Assembly (NCBI GenBank): GCA_019722365.1
Contig: JADFUC010001729.1
Span: 124,001 to 188,000, forward strand
From: Lithospermum erythrorhizon
Lineage: Eukaryota; Streptophyta; Magnoliopsida; Boraginales; Boraginaceae
Length of the DNA: 64,000 nt
Reading direction: 5' to 3'
The position numbers were made by a program, and so were the translations under genes. This document shows positions 12,251 to 24,563 of the stretch, in pieces (positions within the stretch are counted from its first letter, which is position 1; each line of letters begins with the position of its first letter). The notes below the pieces were generated by a model. The model searched no databases, was not told where the DNA came from, and saw only the letters and a program-made list of their open reading frames with translations.

Positions 12251-13874
12251 TACGTGTAGCTCAAGGACATAGATAACGTAGAATTTTTAGGTTAAGTTTC
12301 AACCTTTTAGCAGTAATTCATAACGTGTATTACAAGTGGGAAAGTATGCAAATAAGTTTTCATTATTGAATTTATATGTATATTTTATTTCATGGTTATT
12401 GATTTCTCTATATAATAACATGGTCTAAATTGAGAATAAATTATTATGCATTCAACGAATTGTAATTATATTTATCCTTAGAATGTAACGATTTCATACT
12501 AAATTATAACTTAATCTCAGATCCAAATGGGTAGTATCACATATATATTTCACGTACTCACTCTTTTTTATTTGTCATTACAACCATTTGCACATAACGA
12601 AAATAAAAAGTAATAAAAAATTACATTGAAAATGTAAAATGATAATTATTTAAAACTACATCATTGATTTACAATTATCTATGCTAGAATGACAAATATT
12701 TTAAACTTAAAAATTTAGGATATAACGCCAAATAGAAAAAACGGACGCTATAATATTTAGTGAAAAGTCAATACTTTTCTTTAAATGTCTTCTTCACGCT
12801 TAATTTAATTAATTGAGTTTACCGACTTTTTGAGAAGCTTGACTTTAATCATTAATTACATCTTTATATATTATGAAAATTATAATAAAATAATATAATG
12901 AAAATATTTTAAAAAATGAATCAATGATATCAATTTTATATTTTTAGGTTAATGAATAAAAAGTCATTTATAGTCGAACTTGACACGAATCTAAAAGCGT
13001 CAATTAATTTGGAAATGAAGGGACTATATAATATTAACCTGATAAATTTTTACCAAATTTAAGATTATGTATGTTAATTAAGGTTTTTATATTTATTGAT
13101 TTGAGCATTGAAAATAATCTTATTGGATGGAGGGACTATGGAGTACATTATTATAAGCCCTTCAATTCTAATAGGGTGAATGATATATGGGTCGCAATTT
13201 TTATTATAAATGTCGATTAGGTCACTTTTTGAGTTTTCATATTACCATCTTGAGTCCTTTTGGCCGTTGGGCTTACACTCGATTACTTTATACCCTCACG
13301 TAATTAATCTTTCATTATATTTCATACAATTATTTTAATCATTTTATTTTATTAAAAATAAATGTATCAAATTATAGTAAGAATTAAAATTATTGATCCG
13401 ACTAAATTATTTAAAATGTCAAAATTGTAAATGTCTCGAATAAAATAAATTATTTTATTAACTTAATTAATAAAAAATCATAGTGTAAATATGGAAGGGC
13501 ATAATAGTCAATAAAGTATTTTTTATTTTTATGTTAGGAACCCTGCTTAACAATTAAGATAAAACTTCGGGGCGCAAGTAGTATCTGGCTTCGGCGAGAG
13601 ATCGATTGACGTTGCCAATAAAACTTCGGGGGCGCAGGCGTCATTCACCCAATTCTAATAGCTTCTAAAAGTATTCAATTAACCCAAGGCTGATGCTTCA
13701 ATAGGACAATGACACAAATTTGTCTGGTTCATTTGGACAGGCATCTCCGGTACTTCTACTCAATGCAATTGGGCGTATACGTTCCGACAGATGAAGCCAG
13801 CAGGGACCCATGAGTTAGTTTCATAAAAAAACCATGGGGCTAAGTGTGGAAGCACCTAAAAACCAGAGTCTGCT
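12251..13874. other. Intergenic, unassigned repeats
   Basis: AT-rich. Around 13008-13030 and 13115-13135 are AAGGGACTA and GGAGGGACTA ends resembling MITE termini, but I could not pair them. At 13555-13640 the phrase AAAACTTCGGGG(G)CGCA occurs twice about 60 bp apart, an imperfect local duplication. Confidence 0.4.
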
Positions 13875-14220
13875 ATGGCTTCATCGACTCTTCCAATGTC
13901 TAAAACCATTGCATTAATGTTGTTGGTAACCTATAATTGTTGATGTATCTGCACGTACCCCTCCATTTTGACTTGTACAGGTTGCTGTTTTGTAATTTTG
14001 TTAATTTGCATCCATTATGGGACAAAATTTTGAGTTAAATCAGTATGTGTCCACCGCAGAAATAATTTGTGCCTACAAACAGTACAGTTGTGATATTTTA
14101 ATCCCAAATGCTACCTGTCAGCATTATATCTTCAAAACTTATTTTATAGTAAAACCGTGCAAAACTCTTCCCAACATCCAATTGAATATATCAGAGGCCA
14201 GAGGGATGTTTAGTTCTTAA
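13875..14220 (+). other. Possible small secreted-protein gene remnant
   Basis: An ATG at 13875 opens a hydrophobic stretch (MASSTLPMSKTIALMLL) that looks like a signal peptide and is followed by a GT donor. A second frame, 14017-14220, encodes a cysteine-containing segment (ICAYKQYSCDILIPNATC) and ends with a stop. The obvious AG acceptor at 14058-14059 does not keep the frame with the donor at 13926. Either the model is wrong or the gene is broken. I do not recognise the family. Confidence 0.2.
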
Positions 14221-14524
14221 CTTGGCATGGGCTTTCAATAAGAGTGGGTATTTAAGTCTTAATTTATTATGGGCTGTGCATAAGAGTGAATAAAGACCCC
14301 CGGAAGAACTCTTAATCTTGTAAGTTGTAAGAGCGATGTTTTAAAGTTGAAGCCTTGAAGCCTGAAGGTGACTTATTGTAGCACGGCCCTTATATCAAGG
14401 GTAAGCGGGAAACTGTTTAAAACGGGTAGGTTACTAATCCAAAATGTTTGCCAACAGAAGTTGAGTACTGATGTGGAGTCGTCTGATAAGTGATCATCAA
14501 GTGACAAGCGTCAAAAGTTTATTA
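14221..14524. other. Intergenic
   Basis: Contains two diverged copies of a phrase with ATGGGCT followed by AATAAGAGTG or CATAAGAGTG about 50 bp apart. Nothing else is supported. Confidence 0.4.
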
Positions 14525-14778
14525 CTCCCTGGCCCTGTATTCCAAAAGATAGTTCGTTTAGCTTTCAGTCTCGATCGCGGTTTAAAAGCGTAAATATTTT
14601 TATTTATCTGCTTGGGTGAAAATTATAAAGTTGATATTTCGAAATATATATTGAAGCGAATCACAACGAGATCTCGCGTCTATATTATTTCTTATCGGCT
14701 AATGAAAATTTATGGTCAAAGTTTATAAAATTTGACCCAAAATAATGAAATGAAATAATCTTTTTGGGATGAAGGGAG
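14525..14778. mobile_element. Stowaway MITE (254 bp)
   Basis: The left end CTCCCTGGCCCTGTATTCC and the reverse-complemented right end CTCCCTTCATCCCAAAAAG are diverged inverted copies, both continuing into AAAGAT-A. TA occurs at both flanks (14523-14524 and 14779-14780). Length and termini match Stowaway (Tc1/mariner) MITEs. It has no coding capacity. Confidence 0.8.
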
Positions 14779-15749
14779 TATAATATATTTAGGTAGTATG
14801 ATCAAACAAACTCTACAATACACATTACACAATGATTGTTAGCTAAAAACGATTAGCTGGAATTGTTTAACCACGCACGAAATAGAAAATTGTTCAAATA
14901 AGAAATACATCAAGATCAACAAACATAACACAAATAAAAAACAACATAATAATAGTCTAATAGAAGATTCATTCTTGATCTTCTTTATCCATGGGATCCT
15001 CCGGTGTAGCTGTAACGGCACTAGCCATGGGTCTCACTTGGATAATGGGCAAATAGAAAGTAGAGCATCTCATGCATGGATAGCCGTTCACTAACTATAT
15101 TTATGATGTATGACGTAATTGTATTCATTACACTCATGTCCCATGGTCGCTAACTCTTGCGTGATCTTCTCTTGCGCTAGTCTCATATCTAACATGTAGT
15201 AGTATAATGCAATGACTCCAACAAAGCTCGGTTAGTCATCAAGTGTAGAGATGGTTTAGAATATGAGCATTCTCCGACTATTCTTTAACTAGAGCTAGTC
15301 ATTACATTTTATTACCCAGTGAACTTTATATGAACAAAATGTTAAAGATAATGAGAAGAGTAGTTATTATCATAATCATAGAAGTAATTGTAGATATGGT
15401 CCAAGTAAATTAAAGTAAATATAATCGAAGTTATGCTTGATACCGATAAATAACGGTATAGCACATTTTAGTCATGAAAGTTACACATATAAAAATGATG
15501 ATGACTAGTAGTGGCAATATCGTAATACCTTCTATTAACGTAGACATTCAAGACGACCTTTGGGGTCACCAAACCACATTGAATGGAAATGGTATATTTC
15601 TAAACACAAAATTGTTATATACTGTACATTATTACTATTAAGTAGTTGACCAGCTGGAAGATGGGTTCAAGAAACATTTATCTACCAAGGTAACATAAAT
15701 AATAATCGGATTAGAGTCATCAGATTACACTAGTTGATCAATATCTATA
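14779..15749. other. Intergenic with weak minus-strand coding remnants
   Basis: On the minus strand, 15021 to about 14958 reads MASAVTATPEDPMDKEDQE, then a stop. About 15240-15105 reads a stop-free helical stretch including ALYYYMLDMRLAQEKITQEL. These may be shreds of a host gene or a transposon gene. Family unknown. Confidence 0.25.
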
Positions 15750-16237
15750 TCTATACTATATATAAAGAGAATATGAATGAATTAGATTATTGTGGCTTTA
15801 TCAAAAATTATTTCTAATTTTATCCTTTTCAATCATATATTATATGATTAGTTATGAGTAATTTACCTACTAATGTAGGATTAGTTTTGTCTATCCATAT
15901 CCCACTTCCATTACAAAGATTCTTCCCACTATTCCATTACTTGAAGTTCTCCAACAATTATATAATTGCCAAGAAGTTACCAACAATTTTCCTATTTATT
16001 TATTATCACCTTTTAACTAAACTAACTCATTTGTTAATAATATTGATTATTATATGTTTGCTAAATAATTATTGAATGATTTTTAGGTTAGAGCGAGTTT
16101 TGTTTGGATGTATCAAAATGATTGAAATGTATTGATGAAAACCAAATTTAAGGAAATAATTAAAAAGTATTTTAAAAATTATTTAGAAATCTACATATAT
16201 AGATTTGCTTTCGCGCGATCTGGTGTCAATTTGCTAG
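15750..16237 (+). mobile_element. Short non-autonomous Helitron (488 bp)
   Basis: It starts TCTATACTATATATAAAG directly after an A and ends with CTAG directly before a T. This fits Helitron rules: 5' TC, 3' CTRR, insertion between A and T. Just upstream of the end is TTTCGCGCGA, a short GC-rich palindrome in the place where Helitron 3' hairpins occur. No RepHel protein is encoded. Confidence 0.6.
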
Positions 16238-17100
16238 TATACAATAATGATAAAAACTACTTAACGGATGAGGCATAAACATAAAACATCAATCTATACA
16301 TCATAAAATGAGGTAATGAGAGAAGAAATCATCTCATGAACGGAAAAGTATATTACTCTCTACTACACTTTCATCCTGATTTTCAAGTTTTGTGAACACT
16401 GAAAAATAAAGCTTAGTTTGTTCATCAATCGATAACTATTTATTGAGAGAGCTTGGGTCCTTTAAGCGCTTTCCTTAAGTAAATTTGTTTAAGAAGGAAC
16501 CAAAATAAGTAATTTGGTCATTTTTTAAGATTTTGGCAAAAAAGGAAAAAATATTGAAATAGTTAATATGTCCTAGAATCACTCCAATCATCTTCCTTCC
16601 ATAACTCCACCTTCCAACATCCCTAAAAATCTGTAATTTGAAATCAATCTACAAATCAAACCCCAAAATAAATCACAACACCTAATATTGTTCCTTGGCA
16701 ACTCTTAAACAATAGTAACATCGTACCATGAAAGTCAATTACAGTAGTAATTTGACTAGAGCATTAATGGAGAAAACTAACAAATTATACGAGACATACT
16801 TATTTAAAAATATTTAGTCCTCACGAAGAAGAGTTTGAACCAAAAATAAAATTTGAACATCAATGGCGAAAAAAAGCAAAATAATTGGTGATTTTTTGCT
16901 TGAAATTTACAAATTGTGTTTTGTAAAGTTTCAATATTTATCAATTTGGCTTATTTTTCTCTTCCAATTCCGGCTAATATGATGTGAGTATATTTGATTG
17001 GTGATTTTTTGCCTGAAATTTATGAATTGGGTTTTGTAAAGTTTTAATTTTTATTAATTTGGATTTTTCCTTTTTCATTTTTGGTTAATTTGGTGTGATT
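16238..17100. other. Intergenic; two-copy direct repeat at its end
   Basis: From about 16885 a block with TTGGTGATTTTTTGC and TTTTGTAAAGTTT recurs about 112 bp later (near 16997), with similar sequence between. Nothing else was recognised. Confidence 0.5.
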
Positions 17101-18120
17101 ATAATTGACTTGGGATTAATTTTAGAGCGAAATGTCAAGAATTCCTGAAAATTGGCCAGAAATTATTTAACTAAACTGACAATTTTAAAAATTATGAAAC
17201 AAACATTGTTGTATGTATGTACGTGATGATCTAGTCATAATTGAAAGGTTTTGGTTGATGATTTATGAAACGAACAACCAAACAATTGTAGAATTATCTA
17301 AACAAAACTAATAATGAATTTAATTTTTTTGATTATTAATTGTGTGTATGTACGTGATGTTTAACCATAATTGAAAGATTTAGGTTGCTGGTTTATCCAT
17401 GGAACAACAACAAAAATTGTAAAATTGGCTAAAAAAATTGATAATGAATTTGATTTGATTGATTATCGATTTTGTATATGTATATGATGATTTAGCCATA
17501 ATTGAAAAGTTTTGGTTGTTGATTTATGTAATGATTAACCAAGAAAATGCATAATTGGCTAAACAAAACTGATAAGGAACTTGAATTGGTTGATTATTGA
17601 TTGTGTGTGTACGTGATAATTAGCCATAATTGACAAGTTTTGACTGTTGATTTATGCAATGAACAACCAAGAAAGTGCATAATTGGTTAAACAAAACTGA
17701 TAAGGAACATGAATTGGTTAATTATTGATTATGTGTATGTATGTGATAATTAGCCATAATTGACAGGTTTTGGTTGGTGATTTATGCAATGAACTACCAA
17801 GAAAATGCATAATTGGTTAAACAAAACTGATAAGGAACTTGAATTGATTGATTATTAATTATGTGTATCTAGCTACATGATAATTAGCCATAATTGAAAG
17901 ACTTTGGTTGCTGATTTATGCCATGAACAACCAAGAAATGCATAATTGGCTAAACAAAGCTGACAAGGAACTTACATTGATTGATTATTATTGTGTGCAT
18001 CTACGTGTTGATTTAGCCATAATTGAAACGTTTTGGTTGCTGATTTATAAAATAAACAACCAAAATTATAGAATTGACTAAACAAAACTGATAAGAAACT
18101 TGATTTGATTGATTATTAAT
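17100..18120. repeat. 130-bp tandem minisatellite, about 7 copies
   Basis: The marker TAGCCATAATTGAAAG (with variants) occurs near 17232, 17362, 17493, 17621, 17751, 17884 and 18014, a spacing of 128-133 bp. Each unit also carries TTTTGGTTG-TGATTTATG, ATTGGCTAAACAAAACTGAT and TTGATTGATTATT. Units at 17490-17880 are the most alike, so the middle of the array is the youngest. No coding sequence. Confidence 0.9.
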
Positions 18121-19359
18121 AATATTTCCATTATAAACAAATGGGTAAAGGAAAATAAACAAATATTTAATTAGTTAAAAAATAATCAATCAGAATAATT
18201 TTTCGTTTGCATATACAACTACAATGGACTTAAAAATTATAATAGGAACGAATGACATTATGACTACAATTTACAAAATAATTTAAAAATATGGGAATAT
18301 ATTGTGGGAAATCAATTTTCAATCTTCAAATCCTTAAGTGAATCGTAAATGGGAGGATATTGTGGGGAAATTATGAAATTCGAAAGTTTCTAAAAAAAAG
18401 ATAAGTTGTTAGCGTGCGTCCAGTTCAAGATTCTTATGATTAGCTAATTGATTGCCTACAAAATAGCTTGAAGCGCCAAAAAAAAAAAAACAGGAAATAT
18501 AGTTTTTTTTGTCATTTATAAATTCCGAAATGCAAAATTCCTAAAATGCCCCCAATACATATAACCGTTGGATGACAATCTTAATTAATATGCTGATCTA
18601 ATGTTATGGTGTGGGTTTAAGCACCATACTTAAGTGAATTCGTAGGTATGTAAGTGAAAACTCTATTGGTTACATTAAAAAAATGGATTAACTTACGTAC
18701 CTAATGGAGTATGTACCTAAGATCTGGTCAAATAGTGAGCTTGTGATATTAAATTGAAAAGGAAACAAAAATTGAACCATAAATTTATGTTAGTTTAACT
18801 TTACTATAGCTTGTTGTTCAAGATAATTAACCCGAGGTAATTTTTGCATCAATTGAGATAAAAGGTATTTATAGATTAGTATTTATCTGAAGAAAATGAG
18901 ATCCGTCCTGCTGTAACAAATACGATACCATGCTTTTCTTTTGCAACAACCGCATCATTAAATGGTCAATATCTCCAATTAGATAAGGTAACACTAGTTG
19001 GGCCGATTAATTAGGGCCGGGTTTGTTTAACTACATGGTTATTCACAATCATGTAGTATGTTGCGCATTTCTAATAATTAAGTAAACTTAGGGGAAGTAC
19101 ATAAAAAGCATAATATATTAGAGAATAATCAGAACCAGTTGAACATTTCAATGCTTAACTTAGATTTATTAGTTAGTTGTTAGTAGGGTTTATATACATC
19201 ATTAGTGTGGTCTTACATACGTGCTAAGAAAGACAATTCTTCTAGCAAGTGATGATTGTTACACATTTCTATTAAAACATATAAGTTGTGACTATCTCCA
19301 TGATATAATATAAAAATATAGAGCCGATTTGGTCCATGAAATTAATTAGGTTTGTGGTT
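18121..19359. other. AT-rich intergenic stretch
   Basis: No gene, element boundary or RNA gene supported. Confidence 0.45.
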
Positions 19360-19965
19360 GAGTTAATTATCAATTATTTGATCCTAAAAAGTGGGATCAA
19401 GTTGAGTTTTGGTCATCAATAGTTCAAACGTTGGAATTTAGTCTCTAAAAGTGGTTATATCGGTGCGATTTAGTTCCCCATTTGATGTCGTATACAAATT
19501 ATGGAATTACCGTTTCGGTGAAATTGGGAACATAATTCTTCCCACATAGCCAGGGCCGGCTATTAGGGTGATGTTCCGGACGGTTTTTCGCACATGGCCC
19601 CAAATTTAATGGGGCCCTTAATATTTTAAATTACATATGAATTTGTAAGTGAAGTTTTAGCATAATCGATCAAGACAGTGCTGCAAAAAGCAAATACGGG
19701 AGAGTTCTTAGTATTTTTCATAACGATTCTCTTCTTATTTGTGTTATAATTTGATGCTTAGTTTTAGTTTAAGGTTTTAAATTCAAAATAAGCGCCTTTG
19801 TTTAAACAAAATTATTTTCATGACTTGGAGCAAAGGCCTCGATTTAAACAGGGCGGCCCTGCACATAGCCACTTTAATTTATGGGACACTAAATTCCAAC
19901 TTTTGAACTATAGGAACCCGATACAGCTAGATCCGCTATCTCCAGGCCAAATTGACAATTAACTC
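19360..19965. mobile_element. Palindromic MITE, interrupted by an hAT MITE
   Basis: The left arm from GAGTTAATTATCAATT through ATAGTTCAAACGTTGGAATT is mirrored by the right arm. The reverse-complemented right arm reads GAGTTAATTGTCAATT and then ATAGTTCAAAAGTTGGAATT. Removing the 311-bp insert and one target copy leaves about 287 bp. Style and TTTGGTC-type motifs resemble the palindromic element at 552-898, but I cannot show they are one family. Confidence 0.7.
19551..19861. mobile_element. hAT-type MITE with perfect 8-bp target duplication
   Basis: Termini are CAGGGCCGGC and, reverse-complemented, CAGGGCCGCC, so at least 8 bases of the terminal inverted repeat are perfect. It is flanked on both sides by CACATAGC (19543-19550 and 19862-19869). 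An 8-bp duplication with CAGGG-type ends is diagnostic of the hAT superfamily. The interior contains GGCCCCAAATTTAATGGGGC, a near-perfect palindrome. No transposase is encoded, so mobility would have depended on a partner element. Confidence 0.9.
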
Positions 19966-20142
19966 GTTTGGAATTTGATTCTTGATAATATTTAAGTTTT
20001 GATTGATAAATTGTACATGGACCCCTAATTACACTGGGTCATCAAATGATTATGTGATTAGTGCTGACCAATGTGTAGTGTTTCAAATAAATTTTAACAT
20101 ATAATATCTAAAGTATTTAGTATTTTTGAAATATACTCGTAT

Positions 20143-20501
20143 TGTTACAAAAAATCGAATATTTTATAGATTGAACTACTATATTGTGTGCAACTGATAA
20201 TACTCCTAGATGAAATATAGAGAAAATAATTTGTGTATAAATTACTTTTTGGTGTGTTTTATTTGAAGAAATAGGAGATATTTATATTACAAAATAACCC
20301 CTTTAATACTATTCAAATACCCCTATTATTATTTATTTTACAATTGATATTTCAACATCACTATTCACATGTTAGATTTTATAAAACTACTCCTTTGAAG
20401 TATATTTAAGCATTTCTTGGGAGGCGTATATTTGCGTCGTTAAAAACCCTATAAAGAAAAATTCAGTGGGATAAAATCCTCATAAGGAAAAGAGTACAAC
20501 A
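20143..20501 (-). mobile_element. Copia 3' LTR (minus-strand element)
   Basis: Read on the minus strand it starts TGTTGTACTCTTTTCC and ends TTTTTTGTAACA. The AAGGTTTTTAACGA-like block typical of plant copia LTRs appears as TAGGGTTTTTAACGA. A purine tract (minus strand ATTGAGGGGGAGC, 20506-20518) lies directly upstream, as expected for the polypurine primer. Most of this LTR aligns with 25173-25436 in the same orientation. Confidence 0.85.
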
Positions 20502-22105
20502 ATATGCTCCCCCTCAATGAAACATAGGTAGTTCTTCAAAAATCTGAAGGCGACGCATTCCGATACTTTGAACGTGCTTCTTGGCCCGATGTAGGAGATG
20601 CGTTTATGGCGAAGATCTGCTACATTATCACATGAACGCAGATATTGGATATCTACCTCCTTGTTTCTTTCAAGTTCTTGAGTGAATGAAAAAAATTTGG
20701 GGAATATGTTTGGTTCTGTCACTTTTGATATAACCTTAACTTTCATCCCCAGCTAATACATGCGACGCATTGTCTTCATACGAATTGTTGAATTCTTGCA
20801 AATAGTAAACCGGATGCTCCTTGGATATGTTGTGCGTGATACCGGCCGTATGTCTGTTTCTTTCTTTGCTTCATTGAAGAGCTATTACTTGACATGGTTT
20901 CAAGAAGTTGCTACAATAGTACGCTTTTGGGACCTCCGGCTGATATTCGGTGTCACCGTATGAAATACATACCCTGTCTGTGTTTAGCATTATGTGGATA
21001 CGACAGAAATAACTTTGCATACGCATAACAGAAAGCAAAATTGATTTTGTAATTGTTAGGGATAAAACAAACCCAGTCAGACGTACCTCGAAGATATCGA
21101 AATATATGTTTTATTCCTTTCCAATGTCTCTTTGTAGGACATGAAGCTGAATGCTTGTTAGTAAATTTCTTGCCAAAGCTATATGGTCTTGTACAATTTG
21201 CAAGATACATTAGTGCTCCCGATGGCATTGAGATATGGTATACGTGCAGATCCCTCTTCATTTTCTTCCTTAGGGCGGAAGGAATCGTACCCCAGCATTA
21301 AGTGTGCATCGAAATCATAGGGAGTACTTAAAGGATTTGACTTATCCATATTAAACGCTTTTGTGCAACTACGTATAATTTGATTGGTGCACCAATATAC
21401 CATTTTTAATGTATTCAATTTGTAAACCTAGACAAAACTTAGTTTTTCCCAGATCTTTCATTTCAAATTCTTTCTTTAAATAATTCATTGCTTCTTTGAT
21501 TTCTTTATTAGTTCCAATGATATTTAAGTCATCAACATAGACAGCAATGATTACAAAACCGGATGTTGTTTTTCTTATAAAAATACAAGGGCAAATAGGA
21601 TTATTCACATAGCCTTCTTTAAGCAAATATTCACTTAATCTATTATACCACATTCGTTCGGATTGCTTTAACCTGTACAATGATCTTTGCAACTTAATTG
21701 CATATATTTCTCTGGATTTTGATACCGGGCATCTTGAAATCCTTCGATATTTTCATGTATTTCATTATCAAGTGATCCGTATAAATATGCGATAACAACA
21801 TCCGTAAGATGCATATGTATATTATTAGATCTTGACAGGACCAATTAAATAGCAGTAATGACATCCATACTTGGGGAGGAATAAGTTACCTCGCCAATCA
21901 AATCCGGGTCTTTGAAAACCCTATGCAACAAAGAGAGCCTTGTATCTTATAATCTCGTTTTTCTCATATCGTTTTCTTACAAAAATCACTTGTACCCAAC
22001 AGGTTTTTACACCTTTAGGTATAGTCTAATAGGTCAAATACTTTTCGATTCTTAAGAGATTCAACTCGATCTATTGCATTTTTTCCAATCATGTCTATTT
22101 TGACA
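20480..22105 (-). pseudogene. Ty1/copia pol remnant: reverse transcriptase and RNase H
   Basis: Minus-strand frames, read from high to low coordinates, give a copia polyprotein in order. Near 22060-21960 is the start of the RT domain. Near 21850-21720 is a diverged DVV-AYLYGSLDNEI block. At 21692-21369 is a 107-residue open block with SLYRLKQSERMWYNRLSEYL, the catalytic VYVDDL (about 21544-21525) and KEFEMKDLGKTKFCLGLQIE. Near 21230-21080 is GALMYLANCTRP, then GIKHIFRYLRGTSDW. At 20746-20480 is the RNase H tail (FPKFFSFTQELERNKEVDI, DNVADL). Several frameshifts and stops separate the blocks, and much of RNase H plus gag, protease and integrase are missing. Sequence style fits the Retrofit/Hopscotch (Ale-like) group, by recall. 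Confidence 0.9.
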
Positions 22106-22242
22106 TTCATTCAAGCTTAATACTTGAGGGGTAGTTATAGGTCACTTGACAGTTACTTTGTTTTCAATACTTGAGGGTAAATAATAATATTCCTCTAATT
22201 ATAGGAAATACTTGACATATTGTCAATTATCTATAATAATTT

Positions 22243-24487
22243 TGAAATAACGAGCCGATTTAATTAATTAAAAAATCGAGTAATTGGTAGTCGGCGTAAT
22301 ATAATAAAAGCGAGTTCGGGAGCGTATTGTTATCAAATAGAACTTAGAATTATAGGGTAAAAATTTAATTGGGAAAAGTTGATTACGATTTTACGTATTA
22401 GTTTTAAAGTATGTTCGTTAACGAGCTAAATGAGAGGCCTTTTTATTAAAAAAGCCTTTTTATTCTTTTGTTTCATCATCCTAAACTATAAGACAAAAAG
22501 AAAAGCAAACCCTCCTCTTCCAAGAACCCAAAACCATGTTTCTTTCGAATTGAAAAAGAACTCAACTTTTTCTTTTCTCCCTTTGATCGTCATCCTTTTG
22601 CTCTAAGATTCCAAAAAAATATACCAATCTTCTCCTCGTCTTTAAAATCGTTTTAAGGCATGGAAGTGCTTCATCTTTTGAGTTTTGAGAATTCAAAAAT
22701 TAGGATATTTAAGGGTTCTGAATTTAATAATTACAATTTGTTAAATTATGATCTTTGGCTCCTAGATTGGTCGTTGTCAATGGAAAGAATTGAGTTTTTG
22801 TTAATTTTAATAAACTATTTCAAAATTATATAAATTAATTAAAAGTTCTATTTTCTTATGTTAGATATGTTTAGATTTAATATTTTTATGATTATAGATA
22901 TAATAAAAGAGTTTTTCCAGTAATATATTCATGAGAAAATAGTTATTTTCGGATTTTAATTAATTTTTATAATATAATTTTGGATTTTTGGTAGAAAATA
23001 GAAATAAATTATAATTTTGACTTTTAAAATAAAAATTAGATTTTTATTGTGTTTATTACTAGATTTCAACCAACATATAATAATCTTGGAATTTTTGGGA
23101 AATGTTTACTATTTTTGTTTATTTATTAACTAGAATGGAGATTCTAATAAAGGTCAAATTTTATGATTGTAATTTAGAAACTGAATTTTTATATTTTTAT
23201 ATTTTATATGGTATGGTTGGACTACAAATCAAATATTAGAATTTTTTAGATTCGTTTGGTATTTATTTTTAAATTATTGATAGGTAAATAGCTAGTTTGG
23301 AGTTAATTGAAAAACAAAAATCAGATTTTATACTGATTTTATTAAATTATATAGTACATTTTGGACCTATGATAAAAATATTAGAATTTTCGGACCTATT
23401 ATGATATATACTTGATTTTATAAAGTATTGAGGATTCCCTTTAAATAGTTAACTAGAGATAGTTCACCGGAATAATTACTAAGATACATTTACAAGTAAT
23501 AGATGCGAAATATAATTAAAGTATGACTCTAAAGTATTGATGGAAAATGCAATCTTATTATATTATTTAGGAGTTGGACTTGGACCCGGAGGTTGTTTTG
23601 ACTAGCTGTGTTGGTAGCTTTGCGCTAGTGGTACACCAGCCTTGGTGAAATTGCTCTCCTTTTGTGCTGGTTCCTTACATTTTCATGTTGCTTGGATTGT
23701 AGATGACTGCTATATGTGTTACTGTTTTATTTGTGTGTAATATACTAGTAGTGATTGTTGTTGAAATTATTGGTAGATGACATCATGTTAGGGACTGATA
23801 TACTGCGTTGAGGATACTGGTGATGACTGAAATATTTTGATTATAATATGTAAGACCGTGTAAACATGACTTGTGATTTATTGTTGTTAACGGAGGCGTG
23901 CGTAGTTAGTGTGACATGTGAAACTGTGCTGTTGAACTTTTGGTGGAGTCATGTGTGGTCTCATGTAGTGGGTCTTGGTGTGTGTCGGGGGTTGAGTCGA
24001 GTCGCGTGTAGAGAACGACCAATCCCGTTATGGGCGATTGGAGTGTGTACACGCGGGTCGATGGATGCTATGTTATGGATGGTGGGATACTTTATATGTG
24101 TGACCAACGGGGTCGTTATATACGTTGTGGGCATATGCTTGACCTTTTGGGTTGTTATAGCATATGTCGGGCCATTATTCGTTTTATGTAGGCATTGTTG
24201 TGGTACATGTTGGAGATGTTCGGATCAGTGTTTTGGTATTGTGCTTGTGTTGATTTTGTGGACCTTCGAGATTAGGTAGGGCTTGTGTAATGAGAAGGGT
24301 GTGAGATTTACTTTTGCGTATTGATGAGGCATTTTGGACTTAAATGTTATTTCAAGTCTGTATTAAAACATATTTAGATCTTGCGTTATTGTGCTGCTTT
24401 GTTAATATAAGCGTCTGTCTTGAGTAGGGTAGCGTTGTGGAATTGTTTGGTACTATTGACCCGAGCACTAGTTTTATATATATATAT

Positions 24488-24563
<76 letters not shown>

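Noticed and set aside
17100..18120. CRISPR-like regular repeat
   Set aside because: The 130-bp units are contiguous with no unique spacers, in a plant genome; it is a minisatellite.
23866..24279. 137-residue plus-strand frame
   Set aside because: It lies inside a long LTR, is Cys/Trp/Val-rich without domain structure, and matches nothing I know; it looks like chance in a GT-rich region.
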